A stretch of DNA of 33,819 bases. Source: an uncultured Collinsella sp. GTDB taxonomy: Bacteria > Actinomycetota > Coriobacteriia > Coriobacteriales > Coriobacteriaceae. Positions 1 through 7,352 of the stretch are shown here, piece by piece; the stretch's first letter is position 1, and each line of letters begins with the position of its first letter. Location: assembly GCA_902494815.1 (NCBI GenBank), contig CABUVB010000005.1:1-33819 (forward strand). Direction: 5' to 3'. The notes below the pieces were generated by a model, which was not told where the DNA came from, did no database searches, and worked only from the letters and a program-made list of their open reading frames with translations. A program made the position numbers and the translations under genes.

Positions 1-127
1 AGTTTGTCGCGAGTTCCGCACGCAAAGGAAAGCACTTAATGTGCTTTCCGTCTTGCGCAGGACTGTAGAGCAGCAAACTTCCTGCCCTCCGGTCCGCCCC
101 CGGAGCCACTGCTAAGTTATCCCCCGG
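1..127 (+). ncRNA. Partial structured RNA, possibly 6S-like (5' end outside window)
   Basis: There is no credible ORF here, but nested pairing is clear. AGTTTG (1-6) can pair with CAAACT (74-79). Inside lies a perfect 9-bp hairpin, GGAAAGCAC/GTGCTTTCC, extended by CGCAA/TTGCG. A second hairpin, CTCCGG/CCGGAG (about 88-107), follows. A long irregular stem, a side hairpin with a GGTCCG-type loop and a trailing 3' strand fit the layout of 6S RNA, but I cannot see the 5' half of a closing stem. It could equally be a structured leader or the 3' end of another RNA. The 3' boundary is a guess. Confidence 0.3.
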
Positions 128-275
128 CATTCAGAAAATCTAAGTGCCAAAAAATAAGATTTTTTGACTCCGTGTTGTATAACCCGCCATTCGTGGGTAC
201 CATTCAACGCGTACGCAAACAAAAAGGGTTAACCCGCGCGGCATGACCGCGCGGCCCACAAAGGAGGAAACAAGC

Positions 276-569
276 ATGTCGTCTTTGAAGCCGCTTGCAG
301 ATCGCGTCCTGGTCAAGCCCGACGAGGCCGAGCAGAAGACCGCTTCTGGTCTGTACATCGCCAGCAACGCTCAGGAGAAGCCGCAGCGCGGCACCATCGT
401 TGCCGTTGGCGCCGGTAAGGTCAACGACAAGGGCGAGCGCATCCCCATGGACGTTCAGGTCGGTGACGTTGTCATCTACGGTAAGTTTGGTGGCAACGAG
501 GTCAAGGTCGACGGCGAGAAGTATCTGCTGATGCGCGCCGACGACATCTACGCCGTCGTCGAGGCCTAG
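276..569 (+). CDS. groES: Co-chaperonin GroES
   Basis: This is the 10-kDa co-chaperonin that caps GroEL and closes the folding chamber in the cytoplasm. The 97-residue product is the usual family length. It opens with the typical LKPLADRVLVKPDE, has the mobile-loop region around residues 15-35 (EAEQKTASGLYIA) and ends with the conserved YLLMRADDIYAVVE. I chose the ATG at 276 because AAGGAGG lies at 261-267; an upstream in-frame ATG at 243 would add an unrelated 11 residues and lacks a ribosome site. groEL follows 96 bases later, the standard operon. I found no CIRCE (HrcA) or HAIR (HspR) element upstream. Confidence 0.97.
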   Translation: MSSLKPLADRVLVKPDEAEQKTASGLYIASNAQEKPQRGTIVAVGAGKVNDKGERIPMDVQVGDVVIYGKFGGNEVKVDGEKYLLMRADDIYAVVEA

Positions 570-665
570 TCTCGTCAGAATCTCTGATTCGTCTTTGAAC
601 GCGTCCGCCGCATAGGACTCGGAAGCGGCGACGCGAGTCACATTTCTTTTGGAGGATTACCTACC

Positions 666-2303
666 ATGGCAAAGAACATTACGTTCAACACCGATGCCCG
701 CGCCAAGCTCGCCAAGGGCGTCAACACTCTGGCCGACGCCGTTACCGTCACCATGGGCCCCAAGGGCCGTTACGTCGCTCTGCAGCGCACGTTCGGTGCC
801 CCGACCATCACCAACGACGGCGTTTCCGTCGCTAAGGAGATCGAGCTCGAGGACAACATCGAGAACATGGGCGCTCAGCTGGTGAAGGAGGTCGCCACCA
901 AGACCAACGACACCGTGGGTGACGGCACCACCACCGCAACCCTGCTCGCTCAGGCTATCGTCAACGACGGTCTGCGCAACGTCGCTGCCGGCGCCAACCC
1001 GCTGGCCATCCGTCGCGGCATCGACAAGGCCGTCAACGCCGCCGTCGCCGAGATGAAGAAGCAGGCCAAGCCGGTCGAGACCAAGGAGCAGATCGCTTCC
1101 GTCGGCACCATCTCCGCTGGTGACCCCGAGGTTGGCGAGAAGATCGCCGAGGCCATGGAGGTCGTGGGCAAGGACGGCGTCATCACCGTCGAGGATTCCC
1201 AGACGTTCGACATTACCATCGACACTGTCGAGGGCATGCAGTTCGACAAGGGCTATGTCTCCGCTTACTTCGTCACGGACAACGACCGCATGGAGGCCGT
1301 GATGAAGGATCCGTACATCCTCATCACCGACCAGAAGATCTCCAGCGTTCAGGACATCATGCCCGTTCTCGAGGCTGTCCAGCGCGCCGGCCGTGGCCTG
1401 CTCATCATCGCTGAGGACATCGACGGCGAGGCTCTGCCGACCCTGGTCCTCAACAAGATCCGTGGCGCCCTCAACGTCTGCGCCGTCAAGGCTCCGGGCT
1501 ACGGCGATCGCCGCAAGCGCATCCTCGAGGACATCGCCGTCCTCACCGGTGGCCAGGCCGCTTTGGACGAGCTGGGCGTGAAGGTCGCTGACATTACCGC
1601 CGATATGCTCGGTACCGCTAAGTCCGTCACCATCTCCAAGGACAACACCGTCGTCGTCGGCGGTGCTGGCTCCAAGGAGGCCATCGACGCCCGTATCGCT
1701 CAGATTAAGGGCGAGATGGAGAACACCACCTCTGACTTCGACCGTGAGAAGCTCCAGGAGCGCCTGGCCAAGCTCTCCGGTGGCGTTGCCGTCATCAAGG
1801 TTGGCGCTGCTACCGAGTCCGAGCTCAAGGAAATCAAGCATCGCGTCGAGGACGCCCTGCAGGCCACCCGCGCTGCTGTCGAGGAGGGCATCGTCGCTGG
1901 CGGCGGCGTCGCCTTCATGGACGCTGCTCCTGCGCTCGATGCCGTCGAGATCGATGACCCCGAGGAGAAGATCGGCGTCGACATCGTCAAGAAGGCTCTG
2001 ACCGCTCCGGTCGCTACCATCGCCAAGAACGCTGGCTTTGAGGGCGCTGTCGTGGTCGACAAGGTCGCCGAGCTGCCCGCCGGCCAGGGTCTCAACTCTG
2101 CCAACGGCGAGTGGGGCGACATGATCGAGATGGGCGTCCTCGACCCCGTCAAGGTCAGCCGCGTCACCCTGCAGAACGCTGCTTCTGTCGCCAGCCTGAT
2201 CCTCATCACCGAGGCTACCGTCTCCGATGTGCCCAAGAACACTCAGCTTGAGGACGCTATCGCTGCTGCCACCGCTGGTCAGCAGGGCGGCGGTATGTAC
2301 TAA
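666..2303 (+). CDS. groEL: Chaperonin GroEL (60 kDa)
   Basis: This is an ATP-dependent chaperonin that forms double heptameric rings with GroES to fold cytosolic proteins. The 545 residues match the family length. The nucleotide-binding motif GDGTTT is at residues 85-90, after a typical N-terminus containing VTVTMGPKGR, and the equatorial EGIVAGGGVA motif is near residue 410. The C-terminus is GGGMY rather than a long GGM repeat tail. GGAGG at 651-655 sets the start. It forms an operon with groES. A long nested inverted repeat begins about 30 bases after the stop and probably marks the transcript end. The opposite strand is open for 551 codons, but this only reflects codon bias. Confidence 0.98.
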   Translation: MAKNITFNTDARAKLAKGVNTLADAVTVTMGPKGRYVALQRTFGAPTITNDGVSVAKEIELEDNIENMGAQLVKEVATKTNDTVGDGTTTATLLAQAIVNDGLRNVAAGANPLAIRRGIDKAVNAAVAEMKKQAKPVETKEQIASVGTISAGDPEVGEKIAEAMEVVGKDGVITVEDSQTFDITIDTVEGMQFDKGYVSAYFVTDNDRMEAVMKDPYILITDQKISSVQDIMPVLEAVQRAGRGLLIIAEDIDGEALPTLVLNKIRGALNVCAVKAPGYGDRRKRILEDIAVLTGGQAALDELGVKVADITADMLGTAKSVTISKDNTVVVGGAGSKEAIDARIAQIKGEMENTTSDFDREKLQERLAKLSGGVAVIKVGAATESELKEIKHRVEDALQATRAAVEEGIVAGGGVAFMDAAPALDAVEIDDPEEKIGVDIVKKALTAPVATIAKNAGFEGAVVVDKVAELPAGQGLNSANGEWGDMIEMGVLDPVKVSRVTLQNAASVASLILITEATVSDVPKNTQLEDAIAAATAGQQGGGMY

Positions 2304-2333
2304 GGCCGACAAGGTCTAGAACTCCCACCGGGA

Positions 2334-2470
2334 ATCCGGGGGCGTGACGGGGGCTTCTCTCCGGAACGTCCTCGGACATGCAAAGAGGCTCCGCATCGCG
2401 CTTCGCGCTGCGGAGCCTCTTTGCGTCCTGCGGAATGATCCGGAGAGAAGCCCCCGTCACGCCCCCGGAT
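2334..2470. repeat. Nested long inverted repeat (cruciform-capable), possible groEL terminator
   Basis: Two 32-base arms, 2334-2365 and 2439-2470, are perfect reverse complements. Outside them GGG/CCC pairs again after one mismatch. Inside sits a second perfect 16-bp stem (2380-2395 with 2409-2424), whose loop is itself GCGC-TTC-GCGC. The two stems are separated by 14 unpaired bases on each side. No T-tract follows, so it is not a classic terminator, although an RNA hairpin this stable could halt or protect the groEL transcript. Its symmetry resembles a non-autonomous palindromic element. No transposase or target-site duplication is obvious. Confidence 0.85.
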
Positions 2471-2544
2471 CCCCTGCGTTTACGGCCTTGAGGTCGGCTC
2501 GCGGAGAAGGACGTGGTTGATGGGAGTACGTGTCCCCTTCGCTG

Positions 2545-2563
2545 TTTCGCGCTTCGCGCGAAA
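2545..2563. repeat. Small GC-rich hairpin
   Basis: TTTCGCGC and GCGCGAAA form a perfect 8-bp stem around a TTC loop. The loop type (GC-rich stem, TTC turn) also occurs at the tip of the 2334-2470 element and in the 12520-12540 patch. There is no T-tract. The rest of 2471-2640 shows nothing I can identify. Confidence 0.55.
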
Positions 2564-2640
2564 GGCGCGCTACTTTGGGATGGGTGGGGAATGTGGTTGT
2601 TGCGGCAACTGGTCCCCATCATAAATTACCCTTGGCATAC

Positions 2641-2668
2641 TTGCGCGAGAACCTGCTCGTGCTACACT
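2641..2668 (+). promoter_or_regulatory. Candidate promoter for the FMN-riboswitch transcript
   Basis: TTGCGC (2641-2646), a 16-base spacer and TACACT (2663-2668) lie just upstream of the aptamer, placing transcription start near 2675. The match to consensus is only moderate; position is the main support. Confidence 0.4.
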
Positions 2669-2679
2669 TGCAATTGCTG

Positions 2680-2861
2680 TTTCAGGGCGGGGTGAAATTC
2701 CCCACTGGCGGTAAATCGGGCGGTGTCAAAGGGACGCCGTGGCGCAGGCGAGGTGTCTGCGACCGAGCCGATGAGTCCGCGACCCGTGCGTGTGTTGGTT
2801 CGCATGCCGGCTGAACTGGTGAGATCCCAGTACCAACGGTTAGAGTCCGGATGAAAGAGGC
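2680..2861 (+). promoter_or_regulatory. FMN riboswitch (RFN element)
   Basis: The 5' part has the conserved TTCAGGGCGGGGTGAAATTC block followed by CCCCACTGGCGGTAAA. The 3' part has GAACTGGTGAGATCCCAGTACC, split by natural variation, then AACGGTTAGAGTCCGG and ATGAAAGAGG. These are the signature segments of the RFN aptamer. A longer variable arm occupies about 2720-2790. The aptamer's 3' edge lies about 10 bases before the ribU start, and no intrinsic terminator lies between, so control is more likely at translation initiation through masking of the ribosome site than by attenuation. FMN binding should lower expression of the downstream riboflavin importer. Confidence 0.95.
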
Positions 2862-2871
2862 AGGTGATCTT

Positions 2872-3462
2872 ATGTCTGAACAGTCGCAGCATATCCATTT
2901 TGAGAACACGAATAGGTGGAGCACCAAACAGCTCGTTACCATGGCGTTGATGTGCGCCCTGGGAGCGCTGTTTATGTATGTGCAGCTGCCCATCCTTCCT
3001 TCGGCGCCGTTTTTGACGTATGACCCGTCGCTGGTGCCGGCGATGGTGTGTGGATTTGCGTATGGTCCTGGTGCCGGCACTGCCGTTGCCGCCATGGCGA
3101 TCGTCATCCATGCGCTTACCACGGGTGACTGGGTCGGCGCGCTTATGAACTTGGTTGCCACGCTGGGCTATATTCTGCCTGCGGCTATCGTCTATCAGAA
3201 GATGCACACCTACAAGGGTGCCGTGATTGGCCTGGCGCTCGGCGTCATTGCCGCTACGGCGCTGTCCATGGTCGCGAACCTGACCATCGGCGTTTGGTTC
3301 TGGTATGGCTCGGCCGATGTGATTCTGCCGCTCATGCTTCCCGCCGTCTTGCCGTTTAACCTCATCAAGACCGTGCTCAACTCGGTGTTGACGCTGGTGG
3401 TGTACAAGGCGGTCTCTAATCTCATCACGCCCAAGAAGGACCAGGTCAAAGGCCGCGCATGA
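2872..3462 (+). CDS. ribU: Riboflavin ECF transporter substrate-binding (S) component RibU
   Basis: This is the membrane-embedded S component that binds riboflavin and docks on the EcfA/EcfT energising module. The 196-residue protein is very hydrophobic with about six membrane segments. The first (near residues 24-43) is followed by a polar loop, PILPSAPFLTYDPSLVP, and an FAYGPGAG turn typical of RibU. Substrate assignment rests on the FMN riboswitch directly upstream plus this motif. I chose the ATG at 2872. An in-frame ATG at 2851 lies inside the conserved aptamer core and would add seven residues. The stop overlaps the start of the ATPase gene (ATGA), indicating translational coupling. Confidence 0.92.
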   Translation: MSEQSQHIHFENTNRWSTKQLVTMALMCALGALFMYVQLPILPSAPFLTYDPSLVPAMVCGFAYGPGAGTAVAAMAIVIHALTTGDWVGALMNLVATLGYILPAAIVYQKMHTYKGAVIGLALGVIAATALSMVANLTIGVWFWYGSADVILPLMLPAVLPFNLIKTVLNSVLTLVVYKAVSNLITPKKDQVKGRA

Positions 3463-5363
3463 TTGAGTGTCGGGGCGTTTCCTTTAGCTATGACGGTGCT
3501 GTACCGGCGCTCGATGGCATCGATCTGAACATCGAGGATGGCGAGTTTTTCTGCATCCTCGGCGGAAACGGGTCGGGCAAGTCTACGTTTGCCAAGCATT
3601 TGAACGCGCTGCTGCAGCCCGATGCGGGAACGGTGTGCGTCAACGGCATGGACGCGTCCGATCCCGAGCTGGTCTACGATATCCGCTCGACTGCGGGCAT
3701 GGTGTTCCAGAATCCCGACGACCAGCTTGTGGCGACGCTTGTCGAGGACGATGTTGCGTTTGGTCCCGAGAACTTAGGGGTCGAATCGGCCCAGATCGCG
3801 CAGCGCGTGCGCGAGGCGCTGAAGGGCGTGGGTCTGGTGGGCTTTGAGCGCCACGAGACCCACGCTCTCTCGGGCGGACAAAAGCAGCGCGTGGCGCTTG
3901 CCGGCGTGCTCGCCATGGAGCCGCGTGTGCTCATTTTGGACGAGGCGTCCTCGATGCTCGATCCGTGCGGGCGCAAGGGCCTTATGAAGGCCTGTCACGC
4001 GCTGCACGAACGCGGCATGACCATCGTGATGATTACGCACTTTATGGAAGAGGCCGCTGAGGCCGATCGCGTTGCTGTCTTCCAGGCGGGCCGCGTTGCC
4101 ATGCTCGGTACGCCCGAGGAGATCTTGACGCGGGCGGACGAACTTGCACGGCTGAACCTGGATATGCCGGCATCGTGCTGTCTTGGCAAGGCGCTTCGCG
4201 CGAAGGGCGTGCCCATTTGCGCACAGGTGCGCGAGGCGGATATGGTCGCCGATATAGCGCAGGCTTATGCCGAGCGGAGTAGGACAGGCATCGTCGGGCG
4301 GCCTTTTGCGTCCGATCTTCGTATTCCCGACAACGTTTCCTCTGCGCTCGATGGCGCAGACGCGCCGGAGCCCGTCATCGAGATTTCGCACCTTTCGTAT
4401 AGCTATTCGCTGAGCGCCCGTGAGCGTCGCCGTTGGCACAAGCGCTCAGCCGCCGAGGGCACATCGAACAAGCAGGCCCTCTGGGGCAACGACCCTAGCA
4501 GCCCCTGGGCGTTGCGAAATGTGTCGCTAACGGTGCGTCGTGGCGAGTTCCTGGGCCTTGCGGGCCATACCGGTTCGGGTAAATCGACGCTGGTCCAGCA
4601 TCTCAACGGTTTGATTCGCCCCCAGGAGGGATCCGTTCGCGCGCTGGGGCTCGATCTGTCAAACAAGAAAGACGCCGCCGCGGTTAAGGCCAAGGTCGGC
4701 GTGGTGTTTCAATACCCTGAGCGTCAGCTGTTTGCCGAAACCGTGGCGCAGGACGTGGCGTTTGGTCCGCATAACCTTGGCTTGCCGCAAGATGAAGTCG
4801 ACCGTCGTGTCGAGTCATCGCTCTCACGCGTGGGCCTCGACCTTTCCACGGTCGGCGACAAGAGTCCCTTTGAGCTTTCGGGCGGTCAGCAACGGCGTGT
4901 GGCATTCGCCGGCGTGCTCGCCATGGAGCCCGAAGTCCTGGTACTCGATGAGCCCATGGCGGGGCTCGATCCGGCTGCTCGCAGGGATTTCCTAGGGCTC
5001 ATCGATCGACTCCATCGCGAGGGCCTGACCGTTGTCATGGTTTCGCACAGCATGGATGACCTGGCCAATTGCTGCGACCGTATTGTCGTGATGAACGAAG
5101 GTGCGGTGTTTGCCGAGGGAACCCCCGCGCAGGTGTTTGCGCATGCCGATGAGCTCAAGTCGATCGGCTTGGGCGTTCCCGCCGCCCAGCGTATGGCGCT
5201 GGCGCTTACGGAGGCGGGCGTGCCGCTGCGTCGCGGCGGGCTCTATACGGTTGAGTCGTTGGCCGACGAGTTGGTGGACCTGCTGATCGGTCGCTCAGAC
5301 GGTTCTTCTAACGTCTCGGACAAGGCCAAATCCGAAACGGTCGTGCGAGAGGAGGGCTGCTGA
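3459..5363 (+). CDS. Fused ECF transporter ATPase (EcfA1-EcfA2 in one chain)
   Basis: Two complete ABC ATPase domains sit in one 634-residue polypeptide. Domain 1 has Walker A GGNGSGKST (residues 35-43), the signature LSGGQKQRVALAG, Walker B LILDEASSMLD and an ITH switch histidine. A linker of roughly 100 residues follows. Domain 2 has GHTGSGKST, LSGGQQRRVAFAG, LVLDEPMAGLD and VSH. Both carry the Q-loop style VFQNPDDQL/VFQYPERQL seen in ECF ATPases. In most bacteria EcfA1 and EcfA2 are separate genes. It powers uptake with RibU and EcfT and may serve other S components too. Start and stop overlap its neighbours. Confidence 0.94.
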   Translation: MIECRGVSFSYDGAVPALDGIDLNIEDGEFFCILGGNGSGKSTFAKHLNALLQPDAGTVCVNGMDASDPELVYDIRSTAGMVFQNPDDQLVATLVEDDVAFGPENLGVESAQIAQRVREALKGVGLVGFERHETHALSGGQKQRVALAGVLAMEPRVLILDEASSMLDPCGRKGLMKACHALHERGMTIVMITHFMEEAAEADRVAVFQAGRVAMLGTPEEILTRADELARLNLDMPASCCLGKALRAKGVPICAQVREADMVADIAQAYAERSRTGIVGRPFASDLRIPDNVSSALDGADAPEPVIEISHLSYSYSLSARERRRWHKRSAAEGTSNKQALWGNDPSSPWALRNVSLTVRRGEFLGLAGHTGSGKSTLVQHLNGLIRPQEGSVRALGLDLSNKKDAAAVKAKVGVVFQYPERQLFAETVAQDVAFGPHNLGLPQDEVDRRVESSLSRVGLDLSTVGDKSPFELSGGQQRRVAFAGVLAMEPEVLVLDEPMAGLDPAARRDFLGLIDRLHREGLTVVMVSHSMDDLANCCDRIVVMNEGAVFAEGTPAQVFAHADELKSIGLGVPAAQRMALALTEAGVPLRRGGLYTVESLADELVDLLIGRSDGSSNVSDKAKSETVVREEGC

Positions 5364-6163
5364 TGGAGGCGTTTTCGTTTGGCAGCTACTATCCGAGCGA
5401 TAGTGCGATCCATCGCCTGGATCCGCGCGCCAAGCTGCTCCTGGGCTTTGTGTTTTTAATCACAACGCTGACCGTCGGCGGCTTCCGTGGACTGGCCCCT
5501 GTCGCAATGTTTGTCGTGCTGATCTATGCCGTGTCTCGGGTGCCGGTTCGTCGCGTTCTGTCGTCGATGGCGCCGCTGCTGGCAATCGTCGTCGTGGTCG
5601 CGGTGCTCAACCTGTTTTCCGACCAGAGCGGGCGCATTCTGTGGCAGCTCGGGTTTCTGCAGATAAGCGAGGGCTCGCTGCGTTCTGCGGCGTTTATGGC
5701 GTGCCGCCTGAGCTTGATGATGGCCGGCATGAGCGCCATTACGCTCACCACACCGACACTCGACCTCACTGCGGGCTTTGAGCGTCTGCTCGCACCGTTT
5801 GCGCGCGTGGGGCTTCCGGCGCACGAGCTCGGCATGATTATGGGTATCGCGCTGCGCTTTATGCCGCAGTTTGCCACTGAGATGAAACAGACGGCCGATG
5901 CGCAGGCGAGCCGCGGTGCGCGCGTGACGGGAGGCCCGCTCGGCGGCGTGCGTATGCTCGGCAGTGTGGCGATTCCGCTGTTCACGGGCGTGTTCCGCCA
6001 TGCCGAGACGCTGTCTGCTGCCATGGATGCACGCTGCTATCACGGCGAGCAGGGCCGCACGCGCCTGCATGCGCTTGCATTTCGCCGCGGGGATGCGCTG
6101 GCTGCGGTGGTGACGGCGCTGCTGCTCGCGTGTGTCATCGTCATCAACCTTCAACTTGTTTAG
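5363..6163 (+). CDS. ecfT: ECF transporter transmembrane component EcfT
   Basis: This is the membrane scaffold that couples ATP hydrolysis by the fused ATPase to toppling of the S component. The 266 residues include several membrane segments (for example residues 27-41, 46-60 and 70-90, and a C-terminal one). Two Ala-Arg-type coupling motifs are present: ASRGAR in the long cytoplasmic helix and MDARCY further on; the second has Cys where Gly is usual. The start overlaps the ATPase stop (TGATG). It ends the RibU-EcfA-EcfT operon, although the two downstream flavin-fold genes lack an intervening terminator and may be co-transcribed. Confidence 0.93.
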   Translation: MEAFSFGSYYPSDSAIHRLDPRAKLLLGFVFLITTLTVGGFRGLAPVAMFVVLIYAVSRVPVRRVLSSMAPLLAIVVVVAVLNLFSDQSGRILWQLGFLQISEGSLRSAAFMACRLSLMMAGMSAITLTTPTLDLTAGFERLLAPFARVGLPAHELGMIMGIALRFMPQFATEMKQTADAQASRGARVTGGPLGGVRMLGSVAIPLFTGVFRHAETLSAAMDARCYHGEQGRTRLHALAFRRGDALAAVVTALLLACVIVINLQLV

Positions 6164-6193
6164 GCGCGATTCGAGCGCAAGAAAGGGGTCCCT

Positions 6194-6640
6194 ATGACCG
6201 ACAACGACCGCACGGCTCAGCTTGAGCGCGCCTGTTCGTATCTCAGGCGCATTCCGGCGTGGTATCTGGCCACGACCGATGCGAGCGACGGGCATCAGCC
6301 CCGCGTGAGGCCGTTTTCGTTTGCCATGGTAGATGACGGTAAGTTGTGGTTTTGCACGTCGCGCGACAAGGATGTGTGGGCGGAGTTGAGCGCGAATCCC
6401 AAGTTTGAGGTATCGGGCTGGAAGCCGGGGGAATGTTGGATCGTATTGACCGGCGAAGCCGCACTTGAGGACGACGCAGTTGCGAGCGACAAGGTGCGTC
6501 AAGCGGGTTTTAAGCACATGGTGGGCATTGGCGAGGAACACGAGAGTGCCAACGACGGCCGCCTTGCTTTCTTTTCGGTCCGCAACATTGCCGCGCGCTT
6601 CTGTGATATCGACGGCAGCGAGGAGCGCCTGGAGCTCTAG
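6194..6640 (+). CDS. Pyridoxamine 5'-phosphate oxidase-like flavin-binding protein (copy 1)
   Basis: A 148-residue split-barrel protein of the PNPOx-like superfamily. The pattern IPAWYLATTD, RVRPFSF, GKLWFCTS and KDVWAEL matches the small FMN- or F420-binding proteins often annotated as general stress or pyridoxamine-oxidase-like. No specific substrate can be named. AAAGGGG lies just before the ATG. It begins 30 bases after ecfT, in the same direction and with no terminator between, so it may belong to the flavin operon. It is a paralogue of the gene at 6685. Confidence 0.82.
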   Translation: MTDNDRTAQLERACSYLRRIPAWYLATTDASDGHQPRVRPFSFAMVDDGKLWFCTSRDKDVWAELSANPKFEVSGWKPGECWIVLTGEAALEDDAVASDKVRQAGFKHMVGIGEEHESANDGRLAFFSVRNIAARFCDIDGSEERLEL

Positions 6641-6684
6641 CTCGCACAAACCAGGCTCCCAAACTAGCTAGTACAGGAGGAAAC

Positions 6685-7095
6685 ATGGACGGATTGAATA
6701 CGGTGTTGGAGTATCTGACGTCGGTGCCGGCATGGTATTTGGCGACGAGCGTTGACGGGCAGCCTCATGTGCGTCCGTTTTCGTTTGCGCAGATCCAGGA
6801 CGGCAAGCTGTGGTTTGTGACAGCGCGCACCAAAGATGTGTGGCAGGAGCTGCTGCAAAACCAGCGCTTTGAGGCCACGAGTTGGTGGCCGGGCCATGGC
6901 TGGTTGATTCTGCGCGGACGTGCGGGTCTGGATGACCGGGCTTCGAGCGAAATGCGCGAGGCAGGATGGAAACATCTTGAGCGCTTGAGCGAGCACTATG
7001 AGGGGCCTAACGACCCCACGCTCGTCTTCTTTAGCGTCGAGGAACCCGAGGCTTTTATCTGCAATCACGACGAATGGGTGCCGGTCGAGCTCTAG
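6685..7095 (+). CDS. Pyridoxamine 5'-phosphate oxidase-like flavin-binding protein (copy 2)
   Basis: A 136-residue paralogue of the preceding gene with the same motif order: VPAWYLATS, HVRPFSF, GKLWFVTA and KDVWQEL. Shared stretches such as RPFSFA and DGKLWF point to tandem duplication followed by divergence; the second half (WWPGHGW, ERLSEHYEGPND) has moved further apart. AGGAGG lies 5-10 bases before the ATG. A strong terminator follows at 7133. The specific reaction is unknown; such proteins bind FMN, F420 or haem in different subfamilies. Confidence 0.82.
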   Translation: MDGLNTVLEYLTSVPAWYLATSVDGQPHVRPFSFAQIQDGKLWFVTARTKDVWQELLQNQRFEATSWWPGHGWLILRGRAGLDDRASSEMREAGWKHLERLSEHYEGPNDPTLVFFSVEEPEAFICNHDEWVPVEL

Positions 7096-7132
7096 CCAGC
7101 TGGCTCATCCTAACAACTTGGTTTTCGCATGG

Positions 7133-7195
7133 GCGGGCCCCGTATTGCCCGGCGCCGTTAGGAGCGCCGGTCAATACGGGGCCCGCTCTATTTGT
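7133..7195 (+). terminator. Strong intrinsic terminator after the flavin-related genes
   Basis: A perfect 15-bp outer stem (7133-7147 with 7172-7186) encloses a perfect 7-bp inner stem, CCGGCGC/GCGCCGG. TCTATTTG follows. The stem is very GC-rich, but the T-tract is modest. Confidence 0.8.
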
Positions 7196-7231
7196 CAATT
7201 CCTTCAAGCGAATGTGTCGGGAATGTTTCAA

Positions 7232-7269
7232 TGCATGAATATGCAAGCCATTTACGTGTTCATGCATCT
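7232..7269 (+). promoter_or_regulatory. Candidate tandem ARG boxes upstream of argC
   Basis: TGCATGAATATGCA (7232-7245) is a near-palindrome with the TGAAT-like core of ArgR sites. About one helical-turn pair further, TTCATGCA (7259-7266) repeats the half-site in inverse order. Two adjacent weak palindromes about 21 bases centre to centre is the usual ArgR hexamer layout. They lie about 85-120 bases before argC. A possible promoter core (TTGGTG at 7271 and CATAAC at 7296, 19-base spacer) is immediately downstream. No argR gene is in the window. Confidence 0.5.
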
Positions 7270-7352
7270 TTTGGTGCTAAAGTCTCAAACCACTTCATAA
7301 CGACCGCTGCGAAATGCGCATCGGTGCATAAATCGCAGACAAGGAGTCTGAT

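Noticed and set aside
149..165. A/T-only palindrome before groES as a terminator
   Set aside because: The stem contains no GC pairs; it may be DNA bend or chance.
164..183. TTGACT and TATAAC before groES as a promoter
   Set aside because: The spacer is only 8 bases, so they cannot be used together. TATAAC alone may be a -10, but no -35 fits.
130..275. CIRCE or HAIR heat-shock operator at groES
   Set aside because: I looked for TTAGCACTC/GAGTGCTAA and CTTGAGT/ACTCAAG and found neither.
657..2312. 551-codon open frame opposite groEL
   Set aside because: It mirrors the groEL frame, has low-complexity Leu/Val/Asp/Gly-rich content and no ribosome site; it results from codon bias.
5456..6649. 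397-codon open frame on the - strand across ecfT and the next gene
   Set aside because: It spans two well-supported genes and is extremely Arg/His-rich.
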